A stretch of DNA of 22,199 bases from an uncultured Muribaculum sp. (lineage in GTDB: Bacteria; Bacteroidota; Bacteroidia; Bacteroidales; Muribaculaceae), in NCBI GenBank assembly GCA_910578785.1, contig CAJTSJ010000039.1, positions 1 to 22,199 on the forward strand, given 5' to 3'. A model generated the notes under the pieces. It did no database searches, was not told the origin of the DNA, and saw only the letters and a program-made list of their open reading frames with translations. The position numbers and the translations under genes are program-made. How positions within the stretch are numbered: the stretch's first letter is position 1; each line of letters opens with the position of its first letter. Shown here piece by piece: positions 15,537-22,199 of this stretch.

Positions 15537-16385
15537 TTATATAAGTGAATGTAACTGCGGGTTGCCCGACATGGATGTCTCGACGAGTTCCGTTTCAGGT
15601 TGAGGTTGATATTGGCGCAGTCGTTTGGCCTTGTTTGTGTTAAGCCAGGCCAGTAGTCCTATCATTATCAGAAGGAATACAATCAGAAGCAAGTATAGCT
15701 GGTTGCTTGACCGACGTTCGATGGCCAGCTGCAGGTCCTGGACGTCGCGGTACCGCTTTTTAGGGTCATCTTCCATGCATCGCTGGGCCACGTGGCGCAG
15801 GTTGGGTTGCTTTTCGGGCAGATGGTCCAGCACTTCCGACAGTACCTTGCCGTAGTTGTAAATATCTTCCGACGCGTCGGCCGGTTCAAGATGCCGGCGC
15901 TGGTCAAATCCTACGTCTATCAGCTTCAGATTGCCGATATTTTCAGTGAAGTATATGGTCTCCGGGCGTATGGGGTGGTGTACGATGTGGTTGCGCTGGA
16001 TGTAGTCTATGGCACCGACCAGTTCATGCTTGATTTTATCCAGAATTTCCGGCGTTATCTTGTTCTCGTCGATGAGTTTGCGCAACGAGCTTCCGTATAC
16101 GTCATCGGTTATGATGCATCGTCCGAGTCCTGGCACGTCCTCGAAGTCGTTGATCATCACTATGTTTGGGTGGCACAGATTGTAGCGGACGTCAAATTCC
16201 TTTTCAATCATGGCGATGAACTCCGGACGGGAGGCATATTCGGGCTTGAGTGTCTTAAGCATCACCCATTTGCCATGTTTCCGGGCTGTATATACATTGT
16301 AGTATTCCTCTTCCCATTCGGGGAGGAGTTCAATTTCAGTCCATTTTTCTGTCGGCTGAGTTTTGGGTGTCTGATCGTTTGCCAT
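15537..16385 (-). CDS. Membrane-anchored Ser/Thr kinase-like protein, probably a pseudokinase
   Basis: 282 residues. Kinase-like fold at about 20-222: the ATP-anchoring Lys is kept (VMLK, Lys44), a helix-C Glu is plausible (Glu61 or Glu63) and the metal-binding Asp is kept as DVG (157-159). The catalytic loop is changed: VHHPIRPETI (135-144) replaces HRDxKPxN, so the catalytic Asp becomes Pro138, the Lys becomes Arg140 and the Asn becomes Thr143, and no glycine-rich loop is seen before Lys44. ATP binding without phosphotransfer is therefore likely. One membrane helix (about 229-247) follows, leaving a short polar tail of about 35 residues, probably periplasmic. The kinase-like domain would face the cytoplasm. 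A -7 box lies 27 bases upstream, and the GNAT-like gene follows nine bases downstream. Confidence 0.82.
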   Translation of the reverse strand: MANDQTPKTQPTEKWTEIELLPEWEEEYYNVYTARKHGKWVMLKTLKPEYASRPEFIAMIEKEFDVRYNLCHPNIVMINDFEDVPGLGRCIITDDVYGSSLRKLIDENKITPEILDKIKHELVGAIDYIQRNHIVHHPIRPETIYFTENIGNLKLIDVGFDQRRHLEPADASEDIYNYGKVLSEVLDHLPEKQPNLRHVAQRCMEDDPKKRYRDVQDLQLAIERRSSNQLYLLLIVFLLIMIGLLAWLNTNKAKRLRQYQPQPETELVETSMSGNPQLHSLI

Positions 16386-16411
16386 CTATAACTTTAATCG
16401 GTTCTGAATGA

Positions 16412-16419
16412 CAAAAGTA
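16412..16419 (-). promoter_or_regulatory. -7 box of the pseudokinase-GNAT unit
   Basis: TACTTTTG on the minus strand is a full match to TAnnTTTG, 27 bases before the start codon. No matching -33 box is found at 20 bases. The rest of 16386-16798 is AT-rich non-coding DNA with the divergent promoter below; nothing else recognisable. Confidence 0.45.
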
Positions 16420-16652
16420 CAAAACATTTTCCTAACAGCCCCTTGTTCGACGATAAAAAAGTTAAACAAAGCATTCGTTAAGGAGCAAAATTTAACATGT
16501 CAGATTCATGTTGAACATTTGCCGTCGACCAGAGAATAAGAGAAGATTCAAAGGCCACTTCAACATTGTCGTTGTTTGTACAATAACTTAACGTTGTTAA
16601 AGATACGGTTGCTATAATCTGCATCTCAAAATGGAATATCTTATTAATATAT

Positions 16653-16684
16653 TATGCAATTATTTAAAATAATGCTTAAATTTG
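16653..16684 (+). promoter_or_regulatory. Promoter of the tandem secreted paralogs
   Basis: TATG (16653-16656), one base from TTTG, is followed after 20 bases by TAAATTTG (16677-16684), a full -7 match. Transcription would start near 16690, about 110 bases before the ATG at 16799. Confidence 0.5.
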
Positions 16685-16798
16685 TCGCATCAGATGGAGT
16701 AGCCGTTATCCATAAACTATATAATAACCAAATCATTGAAATTAGACATGGACAAAATTAAATTCTTTTCCATAGCAACAGCTCCAATTACCAATAAG

Positions 16799-17494
16799 AT
16801 GAGACAGTTATTGATGCTATTAATGACAGCTTTCGCCATAAGCTGTTTTGCCCAAGGTGGAGACTTCTCTAAGTATAAGGAATTCTTAAAGTCCACTGAT
16901 GTGGAAATTTGTCAACCGACAGATTTTAAGCAAATTGAATCAATAAACAGCGATTTGGCTAGATTAGACATAAATCCTGGCTTCAAAGTGCCGGAATATG
17001 GTGTGCGTGAGCCGAGTATCGGTTTTGTTTACTCCGAAATATTTGAATCCGACGATAAGGATGCGGCAATTCTTTTTCCATCATTTTTTGGATATGTCGC
17101 AAAATTTGACGGCATAGTTGAACGTGAAATAATGGCCTATCACAACGACCATCACCTCGATGTCAGACCGTATCTTACTGTAGTAGCGCAGGACGACATG
17201 TCGGCATATTCAAATGCTGATACCTTATTGATATATGAATTCGATATACTTGGAAAGCCATATATGGGCAAATATACGCATGTTGTCGGACTGTATTTTC
17301 GCAAATATGCCCATCCGAGTTTGGCTCCAAAGATTATTCTGAGTGACAACGGCCTCAATAAAAAAGATGAATACATCCGCATATTGCTTGAAAGCATACG
17401 CTATGGAGATGAAGTCGCAGATGAAGGCATGGAATCGGAAAAAAGATTTCCCGGCGAACTAATAATATTAAGAGGGAGTCCACGTCGGACGTAA
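16799..17494 (+). CDS. Secreted protein, first of a tandem paralog pair
   Basis: 231 residues from the ATG at 16799, which gives a clean signal peptide (MRQLLMLLMTAFAISCFAQ). The frame is open upstream to another ATG at 16748, which would place 17 extra residues before it; the later start is preferred but not certain. The mature protein shares a C-terminal half with the next gene: both carry DMSAYSNAD, then GKY followed by KYAHP, then DEY and a closing IRYGDEV/VRYGDAV. The N-terminal halves are diverged. No recognised domain. No lipobox is evident because Cys16 is inside the hydrophobic core and not in a standard lipobox context. It is followed by 132 bases without a gene and then by its paralog on the same strand. 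Confidence 0.72.
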   Translation: MRQLLMLLMTAFAISCFAQGGDFSKYKEFLKSTDVEICQPTDFKQIESINSDLARLDINPGFKVPEYGVREPSIGFVYSEIFESDDKDAAILFPSFFGYVAKFDGIVEREIMAYHNDHHLDVRPYLTVVAQDDMSAYSNADTLLIYEFDILGKPYMGKYTHVVGLYFRKYAHPSLAPKIILSDNGLNKKDEYIRILLESIRYGDEVADEGMESEKRFPGELIILRGSPRRT

Positions 17495-17626
17495 TCAATG
17501 CCAAGTCAGTACCGGTAGTAAGCATGTTGTCGGTCTTCCCATTTATTGAAACAAATGTATTTAACTACTTATTTAAGAACTCAAAATAAGTTTAAATCAC
17601 TTCGATGTATCAATACCATTAAATAT

Positions 17627-18328
17627 ATGATAAACAAGCAAATTTCGATAATCGTTGCGATGTTGTTCCACTCGATGTTATGCTGTGCTCAAAAGGCATA
17701 TGGCGACTTTATCATGCCGGAATATGATTTGGAATTTATCGTGCCGGACATTTTTAATAAAAATATTGATATAACAAGCTTTGAATATAAACTGAGCGTT
17801 AACCCGGACTATATGCCTAATGATGCATTAAGCGAGGATGAGAGGGTGATGGATATGCCATCGTTGCTGTTGAGCAATGACGACGGCGGAGCCTTGCTGT
17901 TTTATGCTGTTCCGGACAGGATAAATCCCATGGTCTATAAGAGTTGGATTATGAGGGAAATCCAGGTATCGCTCGGCGATGAGACCGTTGATGTAAGTGA
18001 CAGCATCAAGGTGGTTACAGGAGGAGACATGTCGGCGTATTCCAATGCCGATAGTGTCTTTATCTATCGGTTGACACTTCCTGAACGTTATCTTGGTAAA
18101 TACAAATATTGTGTCGGAGTTCAGCTATATAAGTACGCGCATCCCGCGATGAGGATGCGCGTATTGATGACAGACGAAAGTCTCGGCAATTCGGACGAAT
18201 ACGTCAAGGCATTGCTGGGCAGTGTAAGATATGGCGACGCAGTGCCTGAGAGCGGCGTCTTACGCGAGAAAAATTGGATTGAAATGAGGGAGCATATTGC
18301 GAAAGGCGGTTCTAAAACGAGGCGGTGA
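17627..18328 (+). CDS. Secreted protein, second of a tandem paralog pair
   Basis: 233 residues from the ATG at 17627. The frame is open back to 17546, but the internal start gives a signal peptide (MINKQISIIVAMLFHSMLCCAQ) in line with its paralog. The shared core is at about 135-215 (DMSAYSNAD, then GKYKYCVGVQLYKYAHP, then DEYVKALLGSVRYGD). The protein ends with a basic tail (KGGSKTRR). The pair looks like a local duplication followed by divergence, and the first copy also ends with a basic tail (RGSPRRT). Function unknown. Its 3' end overlaps that of the PAP2 gene on the other strand by 17 bases. Confidence 0.75.
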   Translation: MINKQISIIVAMLFHSMLCCAQKAYGDFIMPEYDLEFIVPDIFNKNIDITSFEYKLSVNPDYMPNDALSEDERVMDMPSLLLSNDDGGALLFYAVPDRINPMVYKSWIMREIQVSLGDETVDVSDSIKVVTGGDMSAYSNADSVFIYRLTLPERYLGKYKYCVGVQLYKYAHPAMRMRVLMTDESLGNSDEYVKALLGSVRYGDAVPESGVLREKNWIEMREHIAKGGSKTRR

Positions 18329-19139
18329 ATGCCAGTCCGAATGCGCGGTTTACGGGGTCGTAGCTCGGCAGGGCGGCGATTGCCGTATTTGAGCGCGGGT
18401 TGATTCGGAACAGGCGTCGGTTGAAGGGCAGAAGCCAGTAGCCGATGCGTGCGCTTAGGATTCCTATGCCGGCTCCGGCAATCACGTCGTTGAGCCAGTG
18501 GCGTTCGTTGTACATGCGCAGAAAGGCTGTGCCGAAAGCCACCGCGTATGCTCCGACAGCGACTCCAAGGCTGTACTCCATCCTGATAAGTTCCGCTCCC
18601 ATGAACACGGTGGCGGTATGTCCTGACGGGAAGGAATTTCGGGCGGAGCTGTCGGGCCGCTTTTCGCCGACGGCGTATTTGATGCTGTTGGTCAGAAGGG
18701 TAAGGGCTATTGCCGATGTCCCGGCCACTACAAGGCGCTCTTTGAAGCGCAGACGGCTTTTGACTCCGACGGAGCCTAATGCCAGATACGCGGCCACGGG
18801 CAGATATTGGCTGTAGTCGTCGACGTGGATATAGTGGCCGTCGCGAAGGTCGGACATGCCGTCCTTGATGTCGTGCTTTATTCCGTTAAACCAACCGTTG
18901 CAGACTCCCCACGAACCTACGGCAACAAGTGCGCCAGGAAGTATGAGCTGGGTCGGACGGAACTTGGTGTACGGGTCGTTTTCAATTTCCCGGTTGATTA
19001 GCTCTATTTCCTTCGGGCTGATTGTATCTGTAGCGGCGTATGTATAGTCAGCCACTATGTCCTCGGTCTCAACAGTTTGTGCCATGCCTCCAAACGAGAT
19101 GCATGCGGTAAGGATGTATACAAGAATATTTTTTACCAT
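18312..19139 (-). CDS. PAP2-family membrane phosphatase
   Basis: 275 residues. All three phosphatase signature motifs are intact: KYAVGEKRP (Lys154, Arg161-Pro162), SFPSGHT (169-175, with His174) and RMYNERHWLND (Arg208, His214, Asp218). A signal peptide (MVKNILVYILTACISFGGMA) precedes a periplasmic stretch of about 45 residues; several hydrophobic segments follow (about 63-80, 114-126, 137-155, 190-207 and 219-237). Such enzymes remove phosphate from lipid phosphates (undecaprenyl diphosphate, phosphatidic acid or lipid A) or soluble phosphates at the periplasmic face; the substrate cannot be told from sequence. The last residue is Phe (TASF), as often in outer-membrane-located proteins. The gene has its own promoter. 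Confidence 0.88.
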   Translation of the reverse strand: MVKNILVYILTACISFGGMAQTVETEDIVADYTYAATDTISPKEIELINREIENDPYTKFRPTQLILPGALVAVGSWGVCNGWFNGIKHDIKDGMSDLRDGHYIHVDDYSQYLPVAAYLALGSVGVKSRLRFKERLVVAGTSAIALTLLTNSIKYAVGEKRPDSSARNSFPSGHTATVFMGAELIRMEYSLGVAVGAYAVAFGTAFLRMYNERHWLNDVIAGAGIGILSARIGYWLLPFNRRLFRINPRSNTAIAALPSYDPVNRAFGLAFTASF

Positions 19140-19202
19140 AGGTAGACGGTCGTTAATGTCCGTAATGTGATTGGTGGATGTTATAAAGCGTCTTATCGAT
19201 GT

Positions 19203-19235
19203 GCAAAAGTACGCTATTTTTGGAGTAATATCAAA
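19203..19235 (-). promoter_or_regulatory. Promoter of the PAP2 gene
   Basis: On the minus strand TTTG (19232-19235), exactly 20 bases and TACTTTTGC (19203-19211) form a full match to the Bacteroidetes consensus, about 65 bases before the start codon. Confidence 0.75.
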
Positions 19236-19279
19236 TTTTGGTGGTATAAATGTCTTTTTTGTAAGTGGTCTGCAGCATG

Positions 19280-19313
19280 AAAAAAAGCTTGGAAATCATC
19301 GCGATTCCCAAGC
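19280..19313 (-). terminator. Intrinsic terminator of the PD40-barrel unit
   Basis: On the minus strand GCTTGGGAATC (19303-19313) pairs with GATTTCCAAGC (19287-19297), 10 Watson-Crick pairs plus one G-U, with a short loop, followed directly by seven T (19280-19286). This is a classic rho-independent terminator, about 60 bases after the barrel-protein stop. Confidence 0.88.
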
Positions 19314-19320
19314 CCTTCAA

Positions 19321-19337
19321 AGGTCTCTTAAAGACCT
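19321..19337. repeat. Short perfect hairpin between stop and terminator
   Basis: AGGTCT (19321-19326) and AGACCT (19332-19337) form a perfect six-pair stem with a five-base loop. It lies between the barrel-protein stop and the intrinsic terminator and may protect the 3' end of the mRNA. Confidence 0.4.
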
Positions 19338-19372
19338 GCATATGGTTTGTCAAACCTGTTGTTCGGTTCAGG

Positions 19373-20023
19373 TTAGAAGTTGTAGCCTACGCCGATTGAG
19401 AATGTGCCGGTGTTGACTTTTTTGGCGATTTTAATGAAGTCGGTGCCGTAGCTGAGGCCTACGTAGAACTGCTTGTAGTTCAAGCCGGCGCCAATGTGCC
19501 ATCCGAGCTGGAAACGCTTCCAGGTAGGATCCATGTCATCTTTGTCGAATACATTGATTTCGTAGTCATCTTCGGGATAATCACTGTCGGAAAATTTTTC
19601 TTTGCCGACAAGATTAAATTTGAGGTTAAGACCTAAATAGGGCTGAATAGACATGTTCTCGCCTACAGCAAATTTATAAGCTACATTTACAGGAACAGCA
19701 AGATACATGAATGTGGTCTTTACTTCTTCGGTATCTTCAGATTCGCTGTGGAAAACGCCTGAGAATTTAAGACCGGTCTCAACGAACAAGGGAAGTTCGG
19801 AAGAAACGCTGAAACCATGGATGTAATTTACTCCAAAACCGTTCAATCCGTATCCGTCACCGCCCTTGGGTGAAAGGTTGACGTTTTCGTAAGTGATGCC
19901 TACACGGTTGTAATCTTCGGTGTCGGCTGAGCTTGATGAGCTTCCTGAATTTGCAAACTGTGCGAATGCAGGTGCTGATACTGCCATAAGGGCAGCAACC
20001 AAAATAACTTTTAGATTCTTCAT
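19373..20023 (-). CDS. Outer-membrane beta-barrel protein
   Basis: 216 residues. A signal peptide (MKNLKVILVAALMAVSAPAFAQ) is followed by a short Ser-rich linker and then alternating hydrophobic strands of the OmpA/OprF-like small barrel type: GFGVNYIHGF, LPLFVETGLKFSG, FMYLAVPVNVAYKF, SIQPYLGLNLKF, FQLGWHIGAGLNY, FYVGLSYGTDF and a closing TFSIGVGYNF. The last residue is Phe, as expected for recognition by the BAM complex. About eight strands are likely. It has an acidic extracellular-type loop (about 140-160, DSDYPEDDYE). A relative of the upstream gene: both begin signal peptide-QFANxG-Ser/Asn-rich. Role unknown; porin, adhesin or structural protein are all possible. Last gene of the unit. 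Confidence 0.85.
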   Translation of the reverse strand: MKNLKVILVAALMAVSAPAFAQFANSGSSSSSADTEDYNRVGITYENVNLSPKGGDGYGLNGFGVNYIHGFSVSSELPLFVETGLKFSGVFHSESEDTEEVKTTFMYLAVPVNVAYKFAVGENMSIQPYLGLNLKFNLVGKEKFSDSDYPEDDYEINVFDKDDMDPTWKRFQLGWHIGAGLNYKQFYVGLSYGTDFIKIAKKVNTGTFSIGVGYNF

Positions 20024-20076
20024 AAGATTAATAAATTAAGTTATAATAAAAAAAGTGGTTTGAGATTTTGTAGCGT

Positions 20077-20637
20077 TCAGAATTGATAGCCGAGTTTGAC
20101 GCCCAGCAGTCCGTTGTGCATCGAGGGGTAGCCGGGATCTTCGTATTTGAGGCAGTTGCCTTCCCATACCAGGCCGAGCGACACATGATTTGTCAGGTTC
20201 AGGCCGGCTCCGATTTCATAGGCAAATCCTGTCCATTCGGGTTGGTCGGGCAGTATGTTCCATCCCATTGCGAAATTGACATATACGCTGCGTCCGGGGA
20301 TGATGGCGTCGGTGGTGTAGCGGATTCCGGTAAGAAATCTGGCATCAAACATTTCCGACAGGTGCGATACTCCGGTGTTGCCGCTGATTTTCAGCACGTC
20401 CCAGCTGAATCCGTTGGCTATGTGCCAGCGATAGCCGAAGCCTACTCCGATTCCGAAGTCAGTGTCGCAGTCGCCCACCATCAGTCCTATGGCAGGTTCC
20501 ACAAACATGCCGGAATGGTTTTCGTAGGTGCTTGCCGTGTTTCTGTTTGAAGAATTGCCGGTGTTGGCGAATTGAGCAAAAGCGGGGATGGAGAATGTCA
20601 ATAGCATTCCCGCAAAAATGGCTTTAAAACATTTCAT
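20077..20637 (-). CDS. Outer-membrane beta-barrel protein, smaller relative
   Basis: 186 residues. A signal peptide (MKCFKAIFAGMLLTFSIPAFAQ) is followed by QFANTGNSSNRN, clearly related to the start of the downstream barrel protein. Strand-like segments follow: FVEPAIGLMVGD, FGIGVGFGYRWHI, ARFLTGIRYT, SVYVNFAMGWNIL, FAYEIGAGLNL, VSLGLVWEGN and a C-terminal LLGVKLGYQF ending in Phe, the outer-membrane signature. It is probably a barrel of about eight strands with no recognised active site. The start ATG lies 26 bases after the stop of the PD40 gene, and 53 bases separate its stop from the start of the next barrel gene; no promoter is seen in either gap, so the three genes are probably cotranscribed. 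Confidence 0.82.
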   Translation of the reverse strand: MKCFKAIFAGMLLTFSIPAFAQFANTGNSSNRNTASTYENHSGMFVEPAIGLMVGDCDTDFGIGVGFGYRWHIANGFSWDVLKISGNTGVSHLSEMFDARFLTGIRYTTDAIIPGRSVYVNFAMGWNILPDQPEWTGFAYEIGAGLNLTNHVSLGLVWEGNCLKYEDPGYPSMHNGLLGVKLGYQF

Positions 20638-20663
20638 GATGTAATAATGAATTGGTTATGATG

Positions 20664-21662
20664 TTAATAGTTGAAAGTCATACGCCAGATATTGGCATTG
20701 CCTTCTGCATCTCCGCGTTGCGATATGAAGTAGATGTATTTGCCGTCTGAGCTCCAGATGGGCGATAGGTCGTCGGCCGCGTGGTATGTCAGCTGTGTCA
20801 TCTCGCTTCCGTCCATTCGGCATACGAAAAGATCGGTATTGTTATATTGTCCTTTGTCCCATTTAATCTGGCTGTTGCCTACGAACAGTATCCACTTGCC
20901 GTCGGGTGATACTGACGGCGAGGTAAAGCTTCGGACCGGATCGGACACGATGCACTCCTCTTCGCCGGTTTCATAATTGATTTTCCATATCTCGCTCCGG
21001 CCCATCGACGTGGGGCGCGACACAAGGAATGCAGTCTCTCCTTTTACGGGACAGGGGTTCATTCCCGGCACGAAGCTTGACAGAAAGTTATTGGTGAAGT
21101 CGTAGCTCCAGATTGTCGCTCCGTTGGCTTCGGTGCGTGCGAAAAACAATTGCTTTTTGTCAGGAGAGTAAACGGGCGAGTAGTCGCTGGCGCCTGAGGT
21201 TATCTGGCGGCATACGTAACCTTTCTCTGCATCGGTGCGGAATATCTGGTTGTTGTCGCCGCGCTTTTCTGAGAAGCACAGGTCCTTGCCGTCGGGCGAG
21301 AATGAGAAGTCGAGCACATTGGTGCGGTTGGTGCGTTGCACGGAGCTTCCTTGCTTCTCAAGGTCTTTTATAAATATGTTTGTGGTGTTGTTTCGGAATG
21401 ACAGATATGCTATGGCGCTTCCGTTGCGTGTTATTCCAAGTATTCTGTTGGAGAGCCAGTCGATGTTGTTTCGCGACCGTTTTACTAACGGCAAGCATAC
21501 ATAATCGCTTGCAGAGGTTATTTTCATGAAGTCTGTCCCTGATTCTTCGGGAACTGACACGACTGAGTAGTCAACGTTCTGAGCATTTACCCCTCCCCAT
21601 GTTATTAGAGATAAAACGCTTATCAGTAGCGCTTTATGGCGTAGCTTTCGGGTGATGTCCAT
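20664..21662 (-). CDS. TolB-like PD40 beta-propeller periplasmic protein
   Basis: 332 residues. An N-terminal signal peptide (cut after NAQ at about 26-28) is followed by an unusual first section and then at least four PD40 repeats, whose signature SPDGK/SPDKK/SSDGK appears in FSFSPDGKDLCFS, PVYSPDKKQLFF, PSVSPDGKWILFV and PIWSSDGKYIYFI, each followed by a strand containing DL/NI and a Trp or Phe. These repeats build a beta propeller like that of TolB. A TolB role as such is doubtful because the protein lacks the TolB N-terminal domain and is not with tolQRA or pal; it more likely binds a partner in the envelope. It heads a three-gene unit with the two barrel proteins. Confidence 0.83.
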   Translation of the reverse strand: MDITRKLRHKALLISVLSLITWGGVNAQNVDYSVVSVPEESGTDFMKITSASDYVCLPLVKRSRNNIDWLSNRILGITRNGSAIAYLSFRNNTTNIFIKDLEKQGSSVQRTNRTNVLDFSFSPDGKDLCFSEKRGDNNQIFRTDAEKGYVCRQITSGASDYSPVYSPDKKQLFFARTEANGATIWSYDFTNNFLSSFVPGMNPCPVKGETAFLVSRPTSMGRSEIWKINYETGEEECIVSDPVRSFTSPSVSPDGKWILFVGNSQIKWDKGQYNNTDLFVCRMDGSEMTQLTYHAADDLSPIWSSDGKYIYFISQRGDAEGNANIWRMTFNY

Positions 21663-21730
21663 TGTGGTTTATTATGAATTGTTATAATGCGTCGGTTTAT
21701 TGGCGGTTGCCGTACTGTACATTTCTGGTC

Positions 21731-21739
21731 GCAAAGATA
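21731..21739 (-). promoter_or_regulatory. -7 box of the PD40-barrel unit
   Basis: TATCTTTGC on the minus strand matches TAnnTTTGC. No good -33 TTTG is found at 20 bases; TTTA lies 23 bases away (21763-21766). It gives a leader of about 65 bases. Confidence 0.5.
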
Positions 21740-21805
21740 CGATAATAATACTTAATAACAGTTAAACGTTGCGTGATATTTTGGCTACGGAATGTTGCCG
21801 ATATG

Positions 21806-22099
21806 TCAACATTTGTGCGCTGTTTCATCTTGGTCGATGTCCGGACATGGGCATTCTCTGATGTAATTCTCATACTGCCGGGTATAATATTCGAAGAAAT
21901 TGTGGTTGAGAGCTTCTGAAATTTTTAGCAGCAGTTCGCAGTCTATGCTCGACTTATGGAATATCTTGTAGATGTTGGTTCTGTCGCAGTAGAGGCGTTT
22001 TGCGAGCCATGATGCTGTGTAGCGTTCTTGTGATAGCACTTGATGGATTAGGCGGCCTATATGTATAGATGAAGCCTGAGGATTGAATTCCGAAGTCAT
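21806..22099 (-). CDS. Small XRE-like helix-turn-helix protein
   Basis: 97 residues. IGRLIHQVLSQERYTASWLAKRLYCDRTNIYKIFHKSSIDCELLLKISEAL (about 14-64) is cut here as a domain: it has the layout of a Cro/CI-type helix-turn-helix, with WLAKRLYCDRTNIYK as the likely turn and recognition helix. The tail after it is rich in Asp, Cys and Tyr (CPCP). I recall this small family as widespread in Bacteroides and relatives, without a characterised target. A -7 box lies 30 bases upstream, and an inverted repeat GTCCA/TGGAC sits where the -33 box would be, which could be a self-control operator. It is the last gene in the window; the genes it regulates are not shown here. Confidence 0.78.
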   Translation of the reverse strand: MTSEFNPQASSIHIGRLIHQVLSQERYTASWLAKRLYCDRTNIYKIFHKSSIDCELLLKISEALNHNFFEYYTRQYENYIRECPCPDIDQDETAHKC

Positions 22100-22128
22100 A
22101 GTTAATTGAAGGTTTGATTATACGGCGA

Positions 22129-22136
22129 CAAAAATA
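22129..22136 (-). promoter_or_regulatory. -7 box of the HTH gene
   Basis: TATTTTTG on the minus strand is a full match to TAnnTTTG, 29 bases before the start codon. The -33 position carries no TTTG but overlaps the inverted repeat at 22153-22169. Confidence 0.5.
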
Positions 22137-22152
22137 ATGTAAATTCACTACT

Positions 22153-22169
22153 GTCCACTAAAAATGGAC
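22153..22169. repeat. Inverted repeat GTCCA-N7-TGGAC
   Basis: GTCCA (22153-22157) and TGGAC (22165-22169) are perfect inverted repeats around seven bases. They lie at the expected -33 region of the HTH gene promoter. A regulator-binding site is possible; chance is not excluded. Confidence 0.35.
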
Positions 22170-22199
22170 GTGGTTAAAATTAAATAAATTCGGTTCACT

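Overview
The window looks like a chromosomal segment from a Bacteroidales bacterium, possibly a Muribaculaceae-like gut species; the order is fairly secure, the family is a guess. Supporting signs are promoters of the Bacteroidetes form TTTG-N20-TAnnTTTG (clearest at 1516-1548, 5118-5149 and 19203-19235), A-rich leaders instead of clear Shine-Dalgarno sites, a fused gamma-alpha KorA next to KorB, a Bacteroidetes-type dihydroorotase, and several small exported lipoproteins and outer-membrane barrel proteins. No rRNA, tRNA, CRISPR array, transposase or integrase was seen.

Layout. 44-1461 (minus): a small membrane protein and an lrgAB-type membrane pair. 1656-5037 (plus): aspartate aminotransferase, a dolichol-phosphate-mannose-synthase-like glycosyltransferase and dihydroorotase, closely spaced and closed by a long hairpin. 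5223-8096 (plus): korA-korB, a 2-oxoacid (probably 2-oxoglutarate):ferredoxin oxidoreductase with its own promoter. 8357-12054 (minus): an AT-rich accessory island holding a helicase-IV-like protein with a nuclease-like insert, a lipoprotein with an internal duplication and a secreted protein, preceded by a strongly foldable element of about 175 bases. 12411-16385: a GH3-family adenylating enzyme, a small lipoprotein on the other strand, and a two-gene unit of a membrane-anchored pseudokinase-like protein and a GNAT-like protein. 16799-18328 (plus): two tandem secreted paralogs. 18312-21662 (minus): a PAP2 phosphatase, then a probable three-gene unit of a PD40 beta-propeller protein and two small barrel proteins ending in a classic intrinsic terminator. 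21806-22099 (minus): a small HTH regulator.

How it fits together. The first 8 kb is core metabolism: aspartate supply and dihydroorotase feed pyrimidine synthesis, and KorAB links the TCA branch to ferredoxin. The last 10 kb is mostly cell envelope. The AT-rich island between them is the most unusual part: two exported proteins co-oriented with a large helicase that carries an N-terminal membrane segment, a PD-(D/E)XK-like insert and a C-terminal HTH, with a candidate three-way-junction RNA in the leader. Three base pairs of that element are G-U on the minus strand but A-C mismatches on the plus strand, which points to a minus-strand RNA. Its function is unknown; no searches or folding programs were run.
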